Assembly: GCA_024304885.1 (NCBI GenBank)
Contig: JALJOM010000008.1
Location: forward strand, 186,001 to 250,000
DNA: 64,000 bases
Direction: 5' to 3'
Source: Beijerinckiaceae bacterium
Lineage (GTDB): Bacteria; Pseudomonadota; Alphaproteobacteria; Rhizobiales; Beijerinckiaceae
This document shows, piece after piece, positions 1-9,520 of this stretch. Positions within the stretch are counted from its first letter, which is position 1. Every line of letters begins with the position of its first letter. The notes under the pieces are model-generated. The model did no database searches. It saw nothing but the letters and a program-made list of their open reading frames with translations, and had not been told where the DNA came from. The position numbers and the translations under genes are program-made.

Positions 1-1017
1 GCGCTCGGCACAGCGATCGGCGCGATCACCTTCACCGGCTCGGTCATCGCCTACCTCAAGCTCGACGACAAGATGTCGGGAAAGCCCATCCTCTTGCCGA
101 ACCGGCACGCGATCAACATCGGGCTCGGGGTCCTGCTCGCGGTCCTCACGTTGATCTTCATGCTGTCCGAGTCGCATTTCGTGTTCTGGGTGATCGCGCT
201 CGTCGCTTTCGCGCTCGGCGTTCTCCTCATCATCCCGATCGGCGGCGCCGACATGCCGGTCGTGATCTCGATGCTGAACTCCTATTCCGGGTGGGCCGCC
301 GTCGGCATCGGCTTCACGCTCGGAAACCTGGCCCTGATCATCACCGGCTCGCTCGTCGGCTCGTCCGGCGCGATCCTCTCCTACGTCATGTGCAAGGGGA
401 TGAACCGGGCCTTCCTCTCGGTCATCGCCGGCGGCTTCGGCGGCGAGACCGCGGCCCCGGCGCCGAGCGGCGAGGCCGCCGTCGAGACCCGGCAGGTGAA
501 GTCCGGCACGGCCGAGGACGCCGCGAGACTATTGAAGGCGGCGAAGAAGGTGATCGTCGTTCCGGGCTACGGGCTCGCCGTCGCCCAGGCCCAGCACGCC
601 CTTCGGGAGCTCGCGGATCTCGTCAAGAGGAACGGCGCCGAGGTCAGCTATGCGATCCATCCCGTGGCGGGGCGCATGCCGGGCCACATGAACGTGCTCC
701 TCGCCGAGGCCAATGTCCCCTATGACGAGGTCTTCGAGCTGACCGACATCAATCCGGAGTTCCCGGCCGCCGACGTCGCTCTGGTGATCGGGGCGAACGA
801 CGTCACGAACCCCGCCGCCAAGACCGATCCCACCTCGCCGATCTACGGCATGCCCGTCCTCGACGTGGAGCTCGCCAAGAACGTGCTCTTCGTCAAGCGC
901 GGCATGGGCTCGGGCTATGCGGGCGTCGAGAACGAGCTCTTCTTCCGCGACAACACGACCATGCTCTTCGGCGATGCCAAGAAGATGGTCGAGGGTATTC
1001 TCCGCGCCGCGGAGTAG
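1..1017 (+). CDS. pntB: NAD(P) transhydrogenase subunit beta, 5'-truncated by window edge
   Basis: The frame is open from the first base, so the true start lies upstream. PntB is the inner-membrane and NADP(H)-binding subunit of the proton-translocating transhydrogenase, which makes NADPH from NADH using the proton gradient. The visible part has several hydrophobic helices (roughly the first 130 codons) followed by a soluble domain III with the VVPGYGLAVAQAQ nucleotide-binding stretch, the GRMPGHMNVLLAEA motif, and a C-terminal VIGANDVTNPAAK and KRGMGSGYAGVEN region, all typical of PntB. The ending fits a complete C-terminus. pntA would be expected just outside the window. Confidence 0.95.
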   Translation, partial: ALGTAIGAITFTGSVIAYLKLDDKMSGKPILLPNRHAINIGLGVLLAVLTLIFMLSESHFVFWVIALVAFALGVLLIIPIGGADMPVVISMLNSYSGWAAVGIGFTLGNLALIITGSLVGSSGAILSYVMCKGMNRAFLSVIAGGFGGETAAPAPSGEAAVETRQVKSGTAEDAARLLKAAKKVIVVPGYGLAVAQAQHALRELADLVKRNGAEVSYAIHPVAGRMPGHMNVLLAEANVPYDEVFELTDINPEFPAADVALVIGANDVTNPAAKTDPTSPIYGMPVLDVELAKNVLFVKRGMGSGYAGVENELFFRDNTTMLFGDAKKMVEGILRAAE

Positions 1018-1027
1018 CTCCCCTCAT

Positions 1028-1093
1028 CCGGCTCGCATCGCTTTGCGACACATCGCCAGCGATGCGAGCCGCCTCTCCCGCCCGCGGGAGAGG
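1028..1093. repeat. double hairpin between convergent pntB and hisN
   Basis: Two adjacent perfect inverted repeats: a 13-bp stem (1030-1042 with 1058-1070) and a 9-bp stem (1072-1080 with 1084-1092). It lies between two convergent genes and may act as a bidirectional transcription barrier. A related GC-rich stem lies at 6261-6281. No long T-tract follows, so it is not a classical intrinsic terminator. Confidence 0.55.
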
Positions 1094-1101
1094 CGACCCC
1101 T

Positions 1102-1899
1102 CTACCCCTGCAGGAGCGCCAGAACCTCCTCGTGGAGGGCCTTGTCGCCGCAGGCCACGACGTCGCCGCCTTGCACGGCGCTTCCTCCGTCCCAGCTCGT
1201 GACGATCCCCCCAGCGCCCTCGATGATCGGCATCAAGGGCGCGATGTCGTAGGTGTGCACCCCGGCCTCGATCACGCAATCGACATGGCCGGCGGCGAGC
1301 ATTGCGAAGGCATAGCAATCGCAGCCGTAGCGCGATAGCCGCACCTTGCCCTCGACCCGCTCGAACGCAATCCGCTTCTCGGGCGTATAGAGAAGCGGCG
1401 AGGTCGTCATGAGCGTCGCCTTGGCGAGGCTCGGGCAGGGCCGGACCCGCAGCTTGCGCTCGGTGATCTTGTGATCATGACCCGGCCCGCGCCAGGACGC
1501 GCCGACGCCATCGCCGACGAATCGCTCCTGCGTGAACGGCTGCACCATCATGCCGTAGGTCGGCTTGCCCTGGTGCAAGAGCCCGATCAAGGTGCCCCAT
1601 GTCGGCAGGCCGGCGATGAAGGCCTTGGTGCCGTCGATCGGATCGAGGACCCAGACGAAATCGGCCTCGGGGCGAAGGGACCCGAATTCCTCGCCGATGA
1701 TTCCGTGCTGGGGGAAGGTCTCCTGGATGCGCCGTCGCATCGCCGCCTCGGCGGCGTGATCCGCCTCGGTGACCGGATCGAACATGCCTCCGACGTTCTT
1801 GTCCTCGGCGCCGAGGCTCGTGCGGAAGAAGGGCAGGATCGTCTCGCCGGCGATCGATGCGAGAGTCTCGACGAAGGCGGCGAAGTCTACGGCGGTCAT
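1102..1899 (-). CDS. hisN: Histidinol-phosphatase, inositol monophosphatase family
   Basis: 265-residue member of the Mg2+-dependent inositol monophosphatase superfamily. Metal-binding motifs are present: GEE at residues 69-71, DPIDGT at 86-91, and a C-terminal YDIAPLMPIIEGAGG motif. Family assignment is certain. The histidinol-phosphate specificity (histidine biosynthesis, step 8) is inferred from similarity to alphaproteobacterial HisN proteins and from length. It stands upstream of the sRNA, hutG and cpdR; I recall a similar hisN-hutG-cpdR grouping in rhizobia. An inositol-1-phosphatase (SuhB-like) role cannot be excluded. Confidence 0.88.
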   Translation of the reverse strand: MTAVDFAAFVETLASIAGETILPFFRTSLGAEDKNVGGMFDPVTEADHAAEAAMRRRIQETFPQHGIIGEEFGSLRPEADFVWVLDPIDGTKAFIAGLPTWGTLIGLLHQGKPTYGMMVQPFTQERFVGDGVGASWRGPGHDHKITERKLRVRPCPSLAKATLMTTSPLLYTPEKRIAFERVEGKVRLSRYGCDCYAFAMLAAGHVDCVIEAGVHTYDIAPLMPIIEGAGGIVTSWDGGSAVQGGDVVACGDKALHEEVLALLQG

Positions 1900-1914
1900 G
1901 CGAAGCCTTTTCCG

Positions 1915-1987
1915 GGAGCATTTTCCAGCGAACCGGATACGGTTCGCATTTTCGGTTGGAGCGGTTTCCGATCAAACCGAATCGAGT
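1915..1987. repeat. Family B intergenic repeat, degenerate copy
   Basis: Contains the family B hallmarks GAGCATTTTCCAGCG and GCGGTTTCCGATC with short self-complementary segments, immediately upstream of the hisN start. Fuller copies are at 23412, 42437, 53878 and 61480. Confidence 0.55.
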
Positions 1988-2232
1988 AACGGCTGCGAAG
2001 CTTGTATCCGCCTATGCGCGACAGGCAAGATCGCGACCATGCCGCGCCGGCAATAGCGCGCCGTTCTTACGAGATCGCTTCGACAGCGGGCGGTTTCCCG
2101 GCGTGGGGAGGGGCTGCGAACGGCTCGGATGCGGGGCTTCGAGCGATCGCGAGACCGTTCGCGGCGACACGAGCGCGAACGCCTGCGTGCGCGGGGCGCC
2201 GATCGGACCTGCGGCGACCTGTGGGCTCTCGC

Positions 2233-2383
2233 CTAGAGCGGGACGAGGAAAAGTGTACAGCGGTTTTCCGGCGCAATCGCGTTTTCGCAGATTGCGTAAA
2301 CTCATCCGCCTATCCCGCCCTGCACTTTTGGAATCGATCACGCTGGCTTCGGATCGATTCGATCCAAAGTCATCGTGATCTAG
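2233..2383. repeat. Family A intergenic repeat with CTAG ends
   Basis: About 150 bp starting CTAGAGCGGGA and ending GTGATCTAG. One hairpin is built from the AGAGCGGGA / TCCCGC arms with an inner CGCAATCGCG...GATTGCG part; a second is the near-perfect ATCGATTCGAT palindrome between CTTCG and CAAAG arms. The same element recurs at 5637, 26925, 31809, 34996 and 52695. Confidence 0.9.
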
Positions 2384-2483
2384 ACCCGTGCCGAATCAAG
2401 GAGTTCCGGCAGCCGCGAAAAAAAATCCGGAAAACTAGGTCAGGAGCCCTTGCGTTTTGTGCGTTGCACGTGCATATTATTGC

Positions 2484-2577
2484 AGTGCGGTAACGCTGTT
2501 GCCGCCGATGCCCTCCTTGGGCGTTTCCTCCCTAGACTTGGGCCGCTTGTGGCAACGCAAGCGGCCTCTTTCTTTTC
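2484..2577 (+). ncRNA. Probable small regulatory RNA of the suhB/MmgR (alpha-r8) type
   Basis: A compact intergenic unit between hisN and hutG carries a CU-rich unpaired segment (TTTCCTCCCT at 2525-2534) just ahead of a strong intrinsic terminator. A -10-like TATTAT at 2475-2480, with a TTGCGT upstream, places the start near 2484 and predicts a transcript of about 90 nt. The Rfam suhB motif (MmgR in Sinorhizobium) is a 70-90 nt alphaproteobacterial sRNA with an internal UUUCCUCCC and lies near an inositol-monophosphatase gene, as here. The assignment rests on motif and context memory; a covariance search would decide. Confidence 0.55.
2541..2576 (+). terminator. Intrinsic terminator of the sRNA
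   Basis: Nine-bp perfect GC-rich stem (2541-2549 with 2558-2566), 8-nt loop, then TCTTTCTTTT. It ends the predicted sRNA on the plus strand, about 30 bp from the end of the convergent hutG gene. Confidence 0.8.
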
Positions 2578-2603
2578 CGGGGCCCTTTTTTCCTCCGCGA
2601 AGC

Positions 2604-3587
2604 TCATTCCGCCGCTTGGCGAGGCGTGAGGTCGAAGCCTGTCCCGACGAAAGCGCAGAGCGCGCCGACGACCTTCCCGAGGTCGGCGCGGAGCGCCTCG
2701 AATCGCGCGGACTTGCAGATGCTGCGCTCGTCCATGTAGAGCCCGCGGCTGATCTCGATCTGCATGGCGTGGCAATTGATCGTGGGCGCGCCGTAATGCT
2801 CGGTGATATAGCCGCCGGCATAGGGCTTGTTGCGGGCCACCGCATAGCCGAGCGCCTCGAGAGCCTCCACGACGAGATCGACGAGCACCGGGGCGCAGCT
2901 CGTGCCGTAGCGGTCACCGACGACGATGTCCGGCCGGCGGTCGGCCTGGGCCCTGGGCGAGCCGGGTGCCGTTGCCGATATTACGCCGGCCATCGGGAGG
3001 CCCGACGGCATGGAATGGCAATCGATGAGAACCGCGCCCCCGAATTGGCGTCGCGCGGCGTCGAGGAGCGCGCGCAAGCGCCGGTGATACGGCTTGTGGA
3101 GCTTCTCGATCCGGCCGAGCGCCTCCGTGACAGGCAGGCGCGCGGCATAGATTTCCTGGGCCTGCCCGGCGACGCGGGGAATGGTCCCGAGCCCTCCGGC
3201 GACCCGCACCGACCGTGTGTTCGCGAAGCCCGGGACGGCGCCCTCGAACATGCGCGGATCGAGCTCGTAGGGCTCGCGGTTGGCGTCGAGGTAGGCGCGC
3301 GGAAACCGTGCCCGGAGCAGCGGCGCACCCGAGGCGCTCGCGCCGGAGAAGAGCTCGTCCACGAAAGCGTCCTCTGAGCGGCGCAAGATCCCGAGATCGA
3401 GCTTGGCCTTGTCGAGGAATCGCTTCGGATAGATATTGCCGGAATGGGGGGAGGACAGCACGAGCGGACAGCCCGGCACGTTCGGGCCGAGGACATCGAA
3501 CGGAGGATCGAGCTCCGGCTCGTGAGGCTCGTCTCGCATCGAGGTCGCGCTCGCGTCGGCATCGCAGCCGGGCAGCTCCGATGTCAT
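2604..3587 (-). CDS. N-formylglutamate amidohydrolase family protein
   Basis: Zinc-dependent hydrolase family that splits N-formyl-L-glutamate to glutamate and formate (last step of one histidine degradation route). Sequence signs are the N-terminal LVLSSPHSGNIYP, the DAFVDELF stretch, RAYLDANREPYELD, and the IDCHSMP motif with metal-ligand residues. I chose the second in-frame Met because GGGAGG lies 5 nt before it; an upstream Met adds six residues. No other hut genes are here, so a catabolic role is not supported by context. It is divergent from cpdR. Confidence 0.88.
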   Translation of the reverse strand: MTSELPGCDADASATSMRDEPHEPELDPPFDVLGPNVPGCPLVLSSPHSGNIYPKRFLDKAKLDLGILRRSEDAFVDELFSGASASGAPLLRARFPRAYLDANREPYELDPRMFEGAVPGFANTRSVRVAGGLGTIPRVAGQAQEIYAARLPVTEALGRIEKLHKPYHRRLRALLDAARRQFGGAVLIDCHSMPSGLPMAGVISATAPGSPRAQADRRPDIVVGDRYGTSCAPVLVDLVVEALEALGYAVARNKPYAGGYITEHYGAPTINCHAMQIEISRGLYMDERSICKSARFEALRADLGKVVGALCAFVGTGFDLTPRQAAE

Positions 3588-3896
3588 GAAACCTCCCACA
3601 CGCAAAACCCGTCCCGGACTCTCGGCGTCATCCCCACGCGAGCGGGATCGAAGAATTCACCCTCGCCGGCTCTTGTGCAAGTATAAACCGCACGAGCGGT
3701 AGGCGCGGTCTCGATCGAAACCCTCGAACACCGCAAGAGCTCGAAGCGGCCGACCCGGCCCCCCGGCATGAAAAGGCGCACTCTACGTTCCGATGTCCCT
3801 GCCCGCTTCTTGAAGCATCCTCCTGCGGAAAGGCCGGCGGCCTTCACTCGTTTTTTACTCGAGAGGCCTTTGATGGCGACATTCGAGAGGCCGATC

Positions 3897-4295
3897 ATGA
3901 CTGACACGAAGCGCCCGATTCGTCCCGCTCTCCTGCACGGGAAGATTCTCCTCGCCGAGGACGATCCCGATATGCGTCGTTTCCTCGCCAAGGCTCTGCA
4001 GGGCGCCGGGTTCGACGTGGTCTCGTTCGACAACGGCCGCGACGCCTATGATCGCTTGCGCGAGGAACCCTTCGAGCTTCTGCTCACCGATATCGTGATG
4101 CCCGAGATGGACGGGATCGAGCTCGCACGCAAGGCGACCGAGCTCGATCCGGACATCAAGGTGATGTTCATCACGGGCTTTGCCGCAGTCGCGCTCAATC
4201 CCGACAATCATGCGCCGCAGCAAGCGAAGATTCTGTCGAAGCCGTTCCACTTGCGCGAGCTCGTGACCGAGGTGCAGAGGCTTCTCGACGTCTGA
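3897..4295 (+). CDS. cpdR: Single-domain response regulator CpdR
   Basis: A 132-residue stand-alone receiver domain. It has the acidic pair EDD near residue 21, phosphoacceptor D65 in LLLTDIVMPEMDG, the GFAAVALNPDN segment and the SKPFHLR lysine motif, all characteristic of CpdR. In alphaproteobacteria unphosphorylated CpdR primes ClpXP for degradation of cell-cycle proteins, and phosphorylation by the CckA-ChpT relay switches it off. I took the ATG preceded by GAGAGG; another ATG 24 bp upstream is possible. A few N-terminal residues are extra relative to the usual length of about 118-120. Confidence 0.92.
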   Translation: MTDTKRPIRPALLHGKILLAEDDPDMRRFLAKALQGAGFDVVSFDNGRDAYDRLREEPFELLLTDIVMPEMDGIELARKATELDPDIKVMFITGFAAVALNPDNHAPQQAKILSKPFHLRELVTEVQRLLDV

Positions 4296-4452
4296 GGCGG
4301 GCGAATCCCTGCTCGGGAGGGGCGGAGCGACCGCGGTCAGCGGTTGCGGAGGGAAGGTTTCTCGGGGGTCCGGGGCTCGAAAATCCGGCACGAAAATGCC
4401 ATCCTGCCCGCGCATGCTCGTCGGGCTTTCGTCCGGGGTGAGGCTTCGTTTC

Positions 4453-5640
4453 GTGACCAGACCTGTCCGCTGCCTGCTCGCATGCTTGGCCCTACTCGCG
4501 CTTCCGGCGCCGACCGCCTCCGCGGCCTCGTTCGAGACCTGCCTCGCGGGGCTGCGCGCGGCGAGCCTCGACGCCGGCGTCACCGCCGCGACCTTCGACA
4601 CAGTGATGCGGGGCATCACCTTCAATCCCGAGATCATCGAGCTCAGCCAAGTCCAGCCCGAGTTCAAGACGCCGATCTGGGATTATCTCGCTGGCCTCGT
4701 CGACGAGGAACGGGTGAATGACGGCCGCGCCATGATGGCCCGCTACGGCCAGGCGCTCGCCGCTGCCGAGCAGAGGTTCGGCGTGGACAAGGCGACGATT
4801 ACGGCCGTCTGGGGCGTCGAGAGCGATTTCGGCCGCAGCTTCGGCACCAAGCCCGTGGTGCAGTCGCTCGCGACGCTCTCCTGCGAAGGCCGCCGCCAGA
4901 GCTATTTCCGCTCCGAGCTCATCGCCGCGCTGAAGATCATCCAGCGCGGCGACATCGATCCAGGCTTCACGGGGTCCTGGGCCGGCGCCTTCGGCCATAC
5001 CCAGTTCATGCCCTCGACCTATCTGCGCATCGCGGTCGATCTCGACGGCGACGGGCGTCGTGATCTCGTGAATTCCGCCCCCGATGCGGTGGGCTCGACT
5101 GCCGCCTACCTGAAGAAATCCGGCTGGGTGACGGGCGGCACCTGGGGCTTCGAGGTCCAGCTTCCGGCCGGCTATTCCGGGCCTTCGGGACGCACGAGGA
5201 AAGAGCCGATGGCGGCCTGGGCTGGGCGGGGGATCACGCGAATCGACGGCTCTGCCCTCGGCGCCGGCCCCTCCGCGGGCCTCCTCTTGCCGGCGGGATT
5301 GCAAGGCCCGGCCTTCCTCGTGACCAAGAATTTCGATGCGATCTATTCCTACAATGCCGCGGAATCCTATGCTCTCGCGATCGCGTTGCTTTCGGATCGC
5401 CTGCGCGGGCGCAAAGGGCTCGTCGCGGCCTGGCCGACCAATGATCCGGGCCTCTCGCGCGCCGAGCGGCGCGAGGTGCAGACGCTGCTCATGCGGCGCG
5501 GCTATGATCTCGATGGCAAGGCCGATGGCGTGATCGGTTCCAAGTCGCGCGCGGCGATCAGCGATTTTCAGGCGAAGGCCGGCTTGCCGCAGAACGGGCG
5601 CGCGAGCGCCTCGCTGCTCGCCGCGCTCCGCGGGCGCTAG
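4453..5640 (+). CDS. Lytic murein transglycosylase, MltB-like with peptidoglycan-binding domain
   Basis: Periplasmic enzyme cleaving the MurNAc-GlcNAc bond with 1,6-anhydro product. The GTG start gives a clean signal peptide (MTRPVR plus a Leu/Ala-rich core ending in TASA); an ATG at 4396 in the same frame is an alternative. The catalytic Glu is in WGVESDFGR (about residue 123), followed by GAFGHTQFMPSTY and DLDGDGRRD, the SLT_2/MltB signature. The last 60 residues form a PG_binding_1 domain (YDLDGKADGVIG, AISDFQ). The TAG stop codon is the terminal CTAG of the adjoining family A repeat. Confidence 0.93.
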   Translation: MTRPVRCLLACLALLALPAPTASAASFETCLAGLRAASLDAGVTAATFDTVMRGITFNPEIIELSQVQPEFKTPIWDYLAGLVDEERVNDGRAMMARYGQALAAAEQRFGVDKATITAVWGVESDFGRSFGTKPVVQSLATLSCEGRRQSYFRSELIAALKIIQRGDIDPGFTGSWAGAFGHTQFMPSTYLRIAVDLDGDGRRDLVNSAPDAVGSTAAYLKKSGWVTGGTWGFEVQLPAGYSGPSGRTRKEPMAAWAGRGITRIDGSALGAGPSAGLLLPAGLQGPAFLVTKNFDAIYSYNAAESYALAIALLSDRLRGRKGLVAAWPTNDPGLSRAERREVQTLLMRRGYDLDGKADGVIGSKSRAAISDFQAKAGLPQNGRASASLLAALRGR

Positions 5641-5790
5641 ATCACGATGACCTTGGATCGAATCGATCCAAGGTCATGAAGCGTGATCGATTCCAAAGCC
5701 TTAGCGCGGGATAAGCAGATGAGTTTACGCAATCTGCGTAAGCTCGATTGCGCCGGAAAACCGGTATCCACTTTTCCTCATCCCGCGCTG
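5637..5790. repeat. Family A intergenic repeat, full length
   Basis: Inverted orientation relative to the copy at 2233: CTAGATCACGATG at the left edge, a TTGGATCGAATCGATCCAA palindrome, then the GCGGGATAAGCAGATGAG ... TCATCCCGC arm pair. The left CTAG contains the stop codon of the transglycosylase gene. Confidence 0.9.
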
Positions 5791-5829
5791 GCCCGGGCGC
5801 CGAGGGTGGTGCCCGGGGCTTCGGCGATC

Positions 5830-6090
5830 TCAGTGCACGGGCGGTTCAGTCTCGTCGCCAGTGGTGCTCGCCTCGTCGATGCTCCAATGCGCGAGCTCCG
5901 CGCCGTGGTCGTCGAGAATGCGGAAGCCGTGGGGCACCGGCTTGCGGGTTCTCTGGTGCACGACGTTGGCGAACAGGGATTTCGCGTGGGCGACGAGGTG
6001 ATCGAGGCTCGTGATATCGGTCATCATCCGGTCGAGGACCTCGGGGGCGCCGTTCTCTGGACGCGGCGCGACAAACTCGATTCTGTACAC
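5830..6090 (-). CDS. Small hypothetical protein
   Basis: An 86-residue soluble ORF rich in charged residues and His (LDHLVAHAKSLF, HGFRILDDHGAEL). I do not recognise the family. Two in-frame GTG codons lie at the start; the second is chosen because the AGGAG ribosome site is only one base from the first and about 7 from the second. No membrane segment or signal peptide. Coding bias matches neighbours, and the gene stands alone between a family A repeat and a hairpin. Confidence 0.5.
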   Translation of the reverse strand: MYRIEFVAPRPENGAPEVLDRMMTDITSLDHLVAHAKSLFANVVHQRTRKPVPHGFRILDDHGAELAHWSIDEASTTGDETEPPVH

Positions 6091-6260
6091 GGGCACGCTC
6101 CTGCTTATTCCGTTGCGGGAACGTAACGCGACCTAGGGCGCGCGGCGCCGAATTCAACTGGGCTCCTCGATCCTGCCCGGCGCGCATCGCTGGCGATGCT
6201 TCGCGACAGTGACATCGCAATGCGCGGCACTCTCACCTCCGCAACCGCCTGCCAGGGTTG

Positions 6261-6290
6261 CCCCTCTCGGACGGAGAGGGGTTTCCTTTT
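6261..6290 (+). terminator. Terminator-like hairpin
   Basis: Perfect 8-bp stem CCCCTCTC / GAGAGGGG with a 5-nt loop followed by TTTCCTTTT. It reads as an intrinsic terminator on the plus strand, but no plus-strand gene is visible just upstream, so it may be left over from the rearrangement that damaged brnT. Confidence 0.5.
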
Positions 6291-6352
6291 CCGTGCGGCA
6301 GAAGGAGGCCAGAAGGGCCGGACGAGGGCAACGATGCATGAGATCGGTCGCT

Positions 6353-6516
6353 GCCCTAATCTTCGAGAATTCGATCATAGTACGCGAGGATATGCGGGAA
6401 GATTACGGCGAGCAAAGGCTCAGAGCCTTGGATCATGTCGGAGATGAATATTTCATGGTCGCCTATACATGACGTGGACTGCGCCGCCGCATCTTCGGCG
6501 CGTGGAGAAGTAGGGA
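6353..6516 (+). pseudogene. Remnant of a BrnT-type toxin gene
   Basis: One frame reads FENSIIVREDMREDYGEQR, then ALDHVGDEYFMVAYT, stops at TGA (6470-6472), and beyond it continues RGLRRRIFGAWRSREQW. This matches the second half of BrnT ribonuclease toxins (a V.EDTREDYGE.R...G...V.V.T core followed by the R.ISAR.A.R.E tail), with an internal stop, diverged tail and no N-terminal half. It directly precedes an intact-looking brnA, the usual gene order. BrnT family recognition is by pattern only. Confidence 0.55.
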
Positions 6517-6519
6517 GCA

Positions 6520-6804
6520 ATGGCAAGAAAAGATACGAGGCGATACTCGCTCGACGAGCTGAAGGCGATGCACGAGCGCGGCGACTATGTCGCGCCGAAG
6601 GCCGATGCGCCCACGCCGGAAATCGACGAGGATTTTTGGGAGAATGCGACCGAGCTCATGCCGTCCAGCAGATCCTCGTTGCATTTGCGTGTCGATACCG
6701 ACGTGCTCGACTGGTTCGAGGCGCAGGGCAAAGGCCGCCTGACGCGCATGAATGCTGTCTCGAGATCCGATGTGGCGGACCAGAAGCAAGGCCCGCGGCG
6801 GTAG
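6520..6804 (+). CDS. BrnA-like antitoxin, possibly orphaned
   Basis: 94 residues. The C-terminal part, LHLRVDTDVLDWFEAQGKG followed by RLTRMNAVSR, matches the BrnA antitoxin ribbon-helix-helix core (L.VD.DVL.WF.AQGKGY.TR.NAVLR.Y). The usual Leu-Arg-Ala-Tyr end reads SRSDV here, so the last helix is altered. AGGGAG lies 4 nt before the ATG. BrnA neutralises the BrnT RNase and autoregulates the operon; here the partner upstream is broken, so this may be a solitary regulator or a gene in decay. Confidence 0.7.
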   Translation: MARKDTRRYSLDELKAMHERGDYVAPKADAPTPEIDEDFWENATELMPSSRSSLHLRVDTDVLDWFEAQGKGRLTRMNAVSRSDVADQKQGPRR

Positions 6805-6884
6805 GCTCCAGAGACCCGAGCCGGGAGTGCGGACGACACCTGCCCGCGCGGCTGTCGGAGAGCTACGCCGGGTCCGGGACGGCG

Positions 6885-7100
6885 TCAGGCGACGTCCTGC
6901 AAGGTGGTATAGTCGATCTCCGCCTCGCAGAGGCCCGCGAAATAGTCGACGGGCTCGTAGTAGCGCAATACGGTCCAGGCGAGATCGCCCCTAGGCACCC
7001 AGGTTACTGTGCCGCCATGGACCCGCAGAATGCGGCGCGGCGCGCCATCTTTCACACGAAAGCACTTGCCTTCCTGGACCTGCTCGACGGGAATGGCCAT
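6885..7100 (-). CDS. Small hypothetical protein
   Basis: 71 residues (MAIPVEQVQEGKCF at the start; RGDLAWTVLRYYEPVDYF in the middle). No recognised domain. A strong ribosome-binding site (AAGGGGAG) sits about 10 bases before the ATG, and the composition looks coding, which is why I accept it. It is a single gene, convergent with the BrnA-like gene. Function unknown. Confidence 0.5.
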   Translation of the reverse strand: MAIPVEQVQEGKCFRVKDGAPRRILRVHGGTVTWVPRGDLAWTVLRYYEPVDYFAGLCEAEIDYTTLQDVA

Positions 7101-7383
7101 GTCGTAAAACTCCCCTTACCGGATGGCTCGGTGCGATATGCAAGACCCGTGCGAGACCGAGCCGTCTCCACGAGCGACCCTGCCCTGGCCGAGGCCCGCC
7201 CTGCCGGTTCATGGAGCATCGCGTAACTATTTGCTAAATCAATGAGATAGCCCGTAGCCGCGCGTTCTTGTCAGACTTCGCGCGAGGCCTGTCGAGGCCG
7301 AGGGCGGTACGATCCGCGTTGTCGGAAATCGGCCATTCCGAGGCGCGCGACAGGGACGGCGGAGGCTCGGTGCGATGGCACCG

Positions 7384-9447
<2,064 letters not shown>

Positions 9448-9520
9448 GGTCGATTTCCTTCGACTGGCTTGTGGGGCCGGCGATCGGCCGTTGAGAACGG
9501 AAGCGGCGATTCCCGAGGAC

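Noticed and set aside
2460-2480. CACGTG-centred parS near the sRNA
   Set aside because: GTTGCACGTGCATA lacks the GTTTC/GAAAC arms required for ParB binding.
5683-6126. 147-codon plus ORF after the transglycosylase
   Set aside because: Its first third is translated family A repeat and the rest is antisense to the small minus-strand gene.
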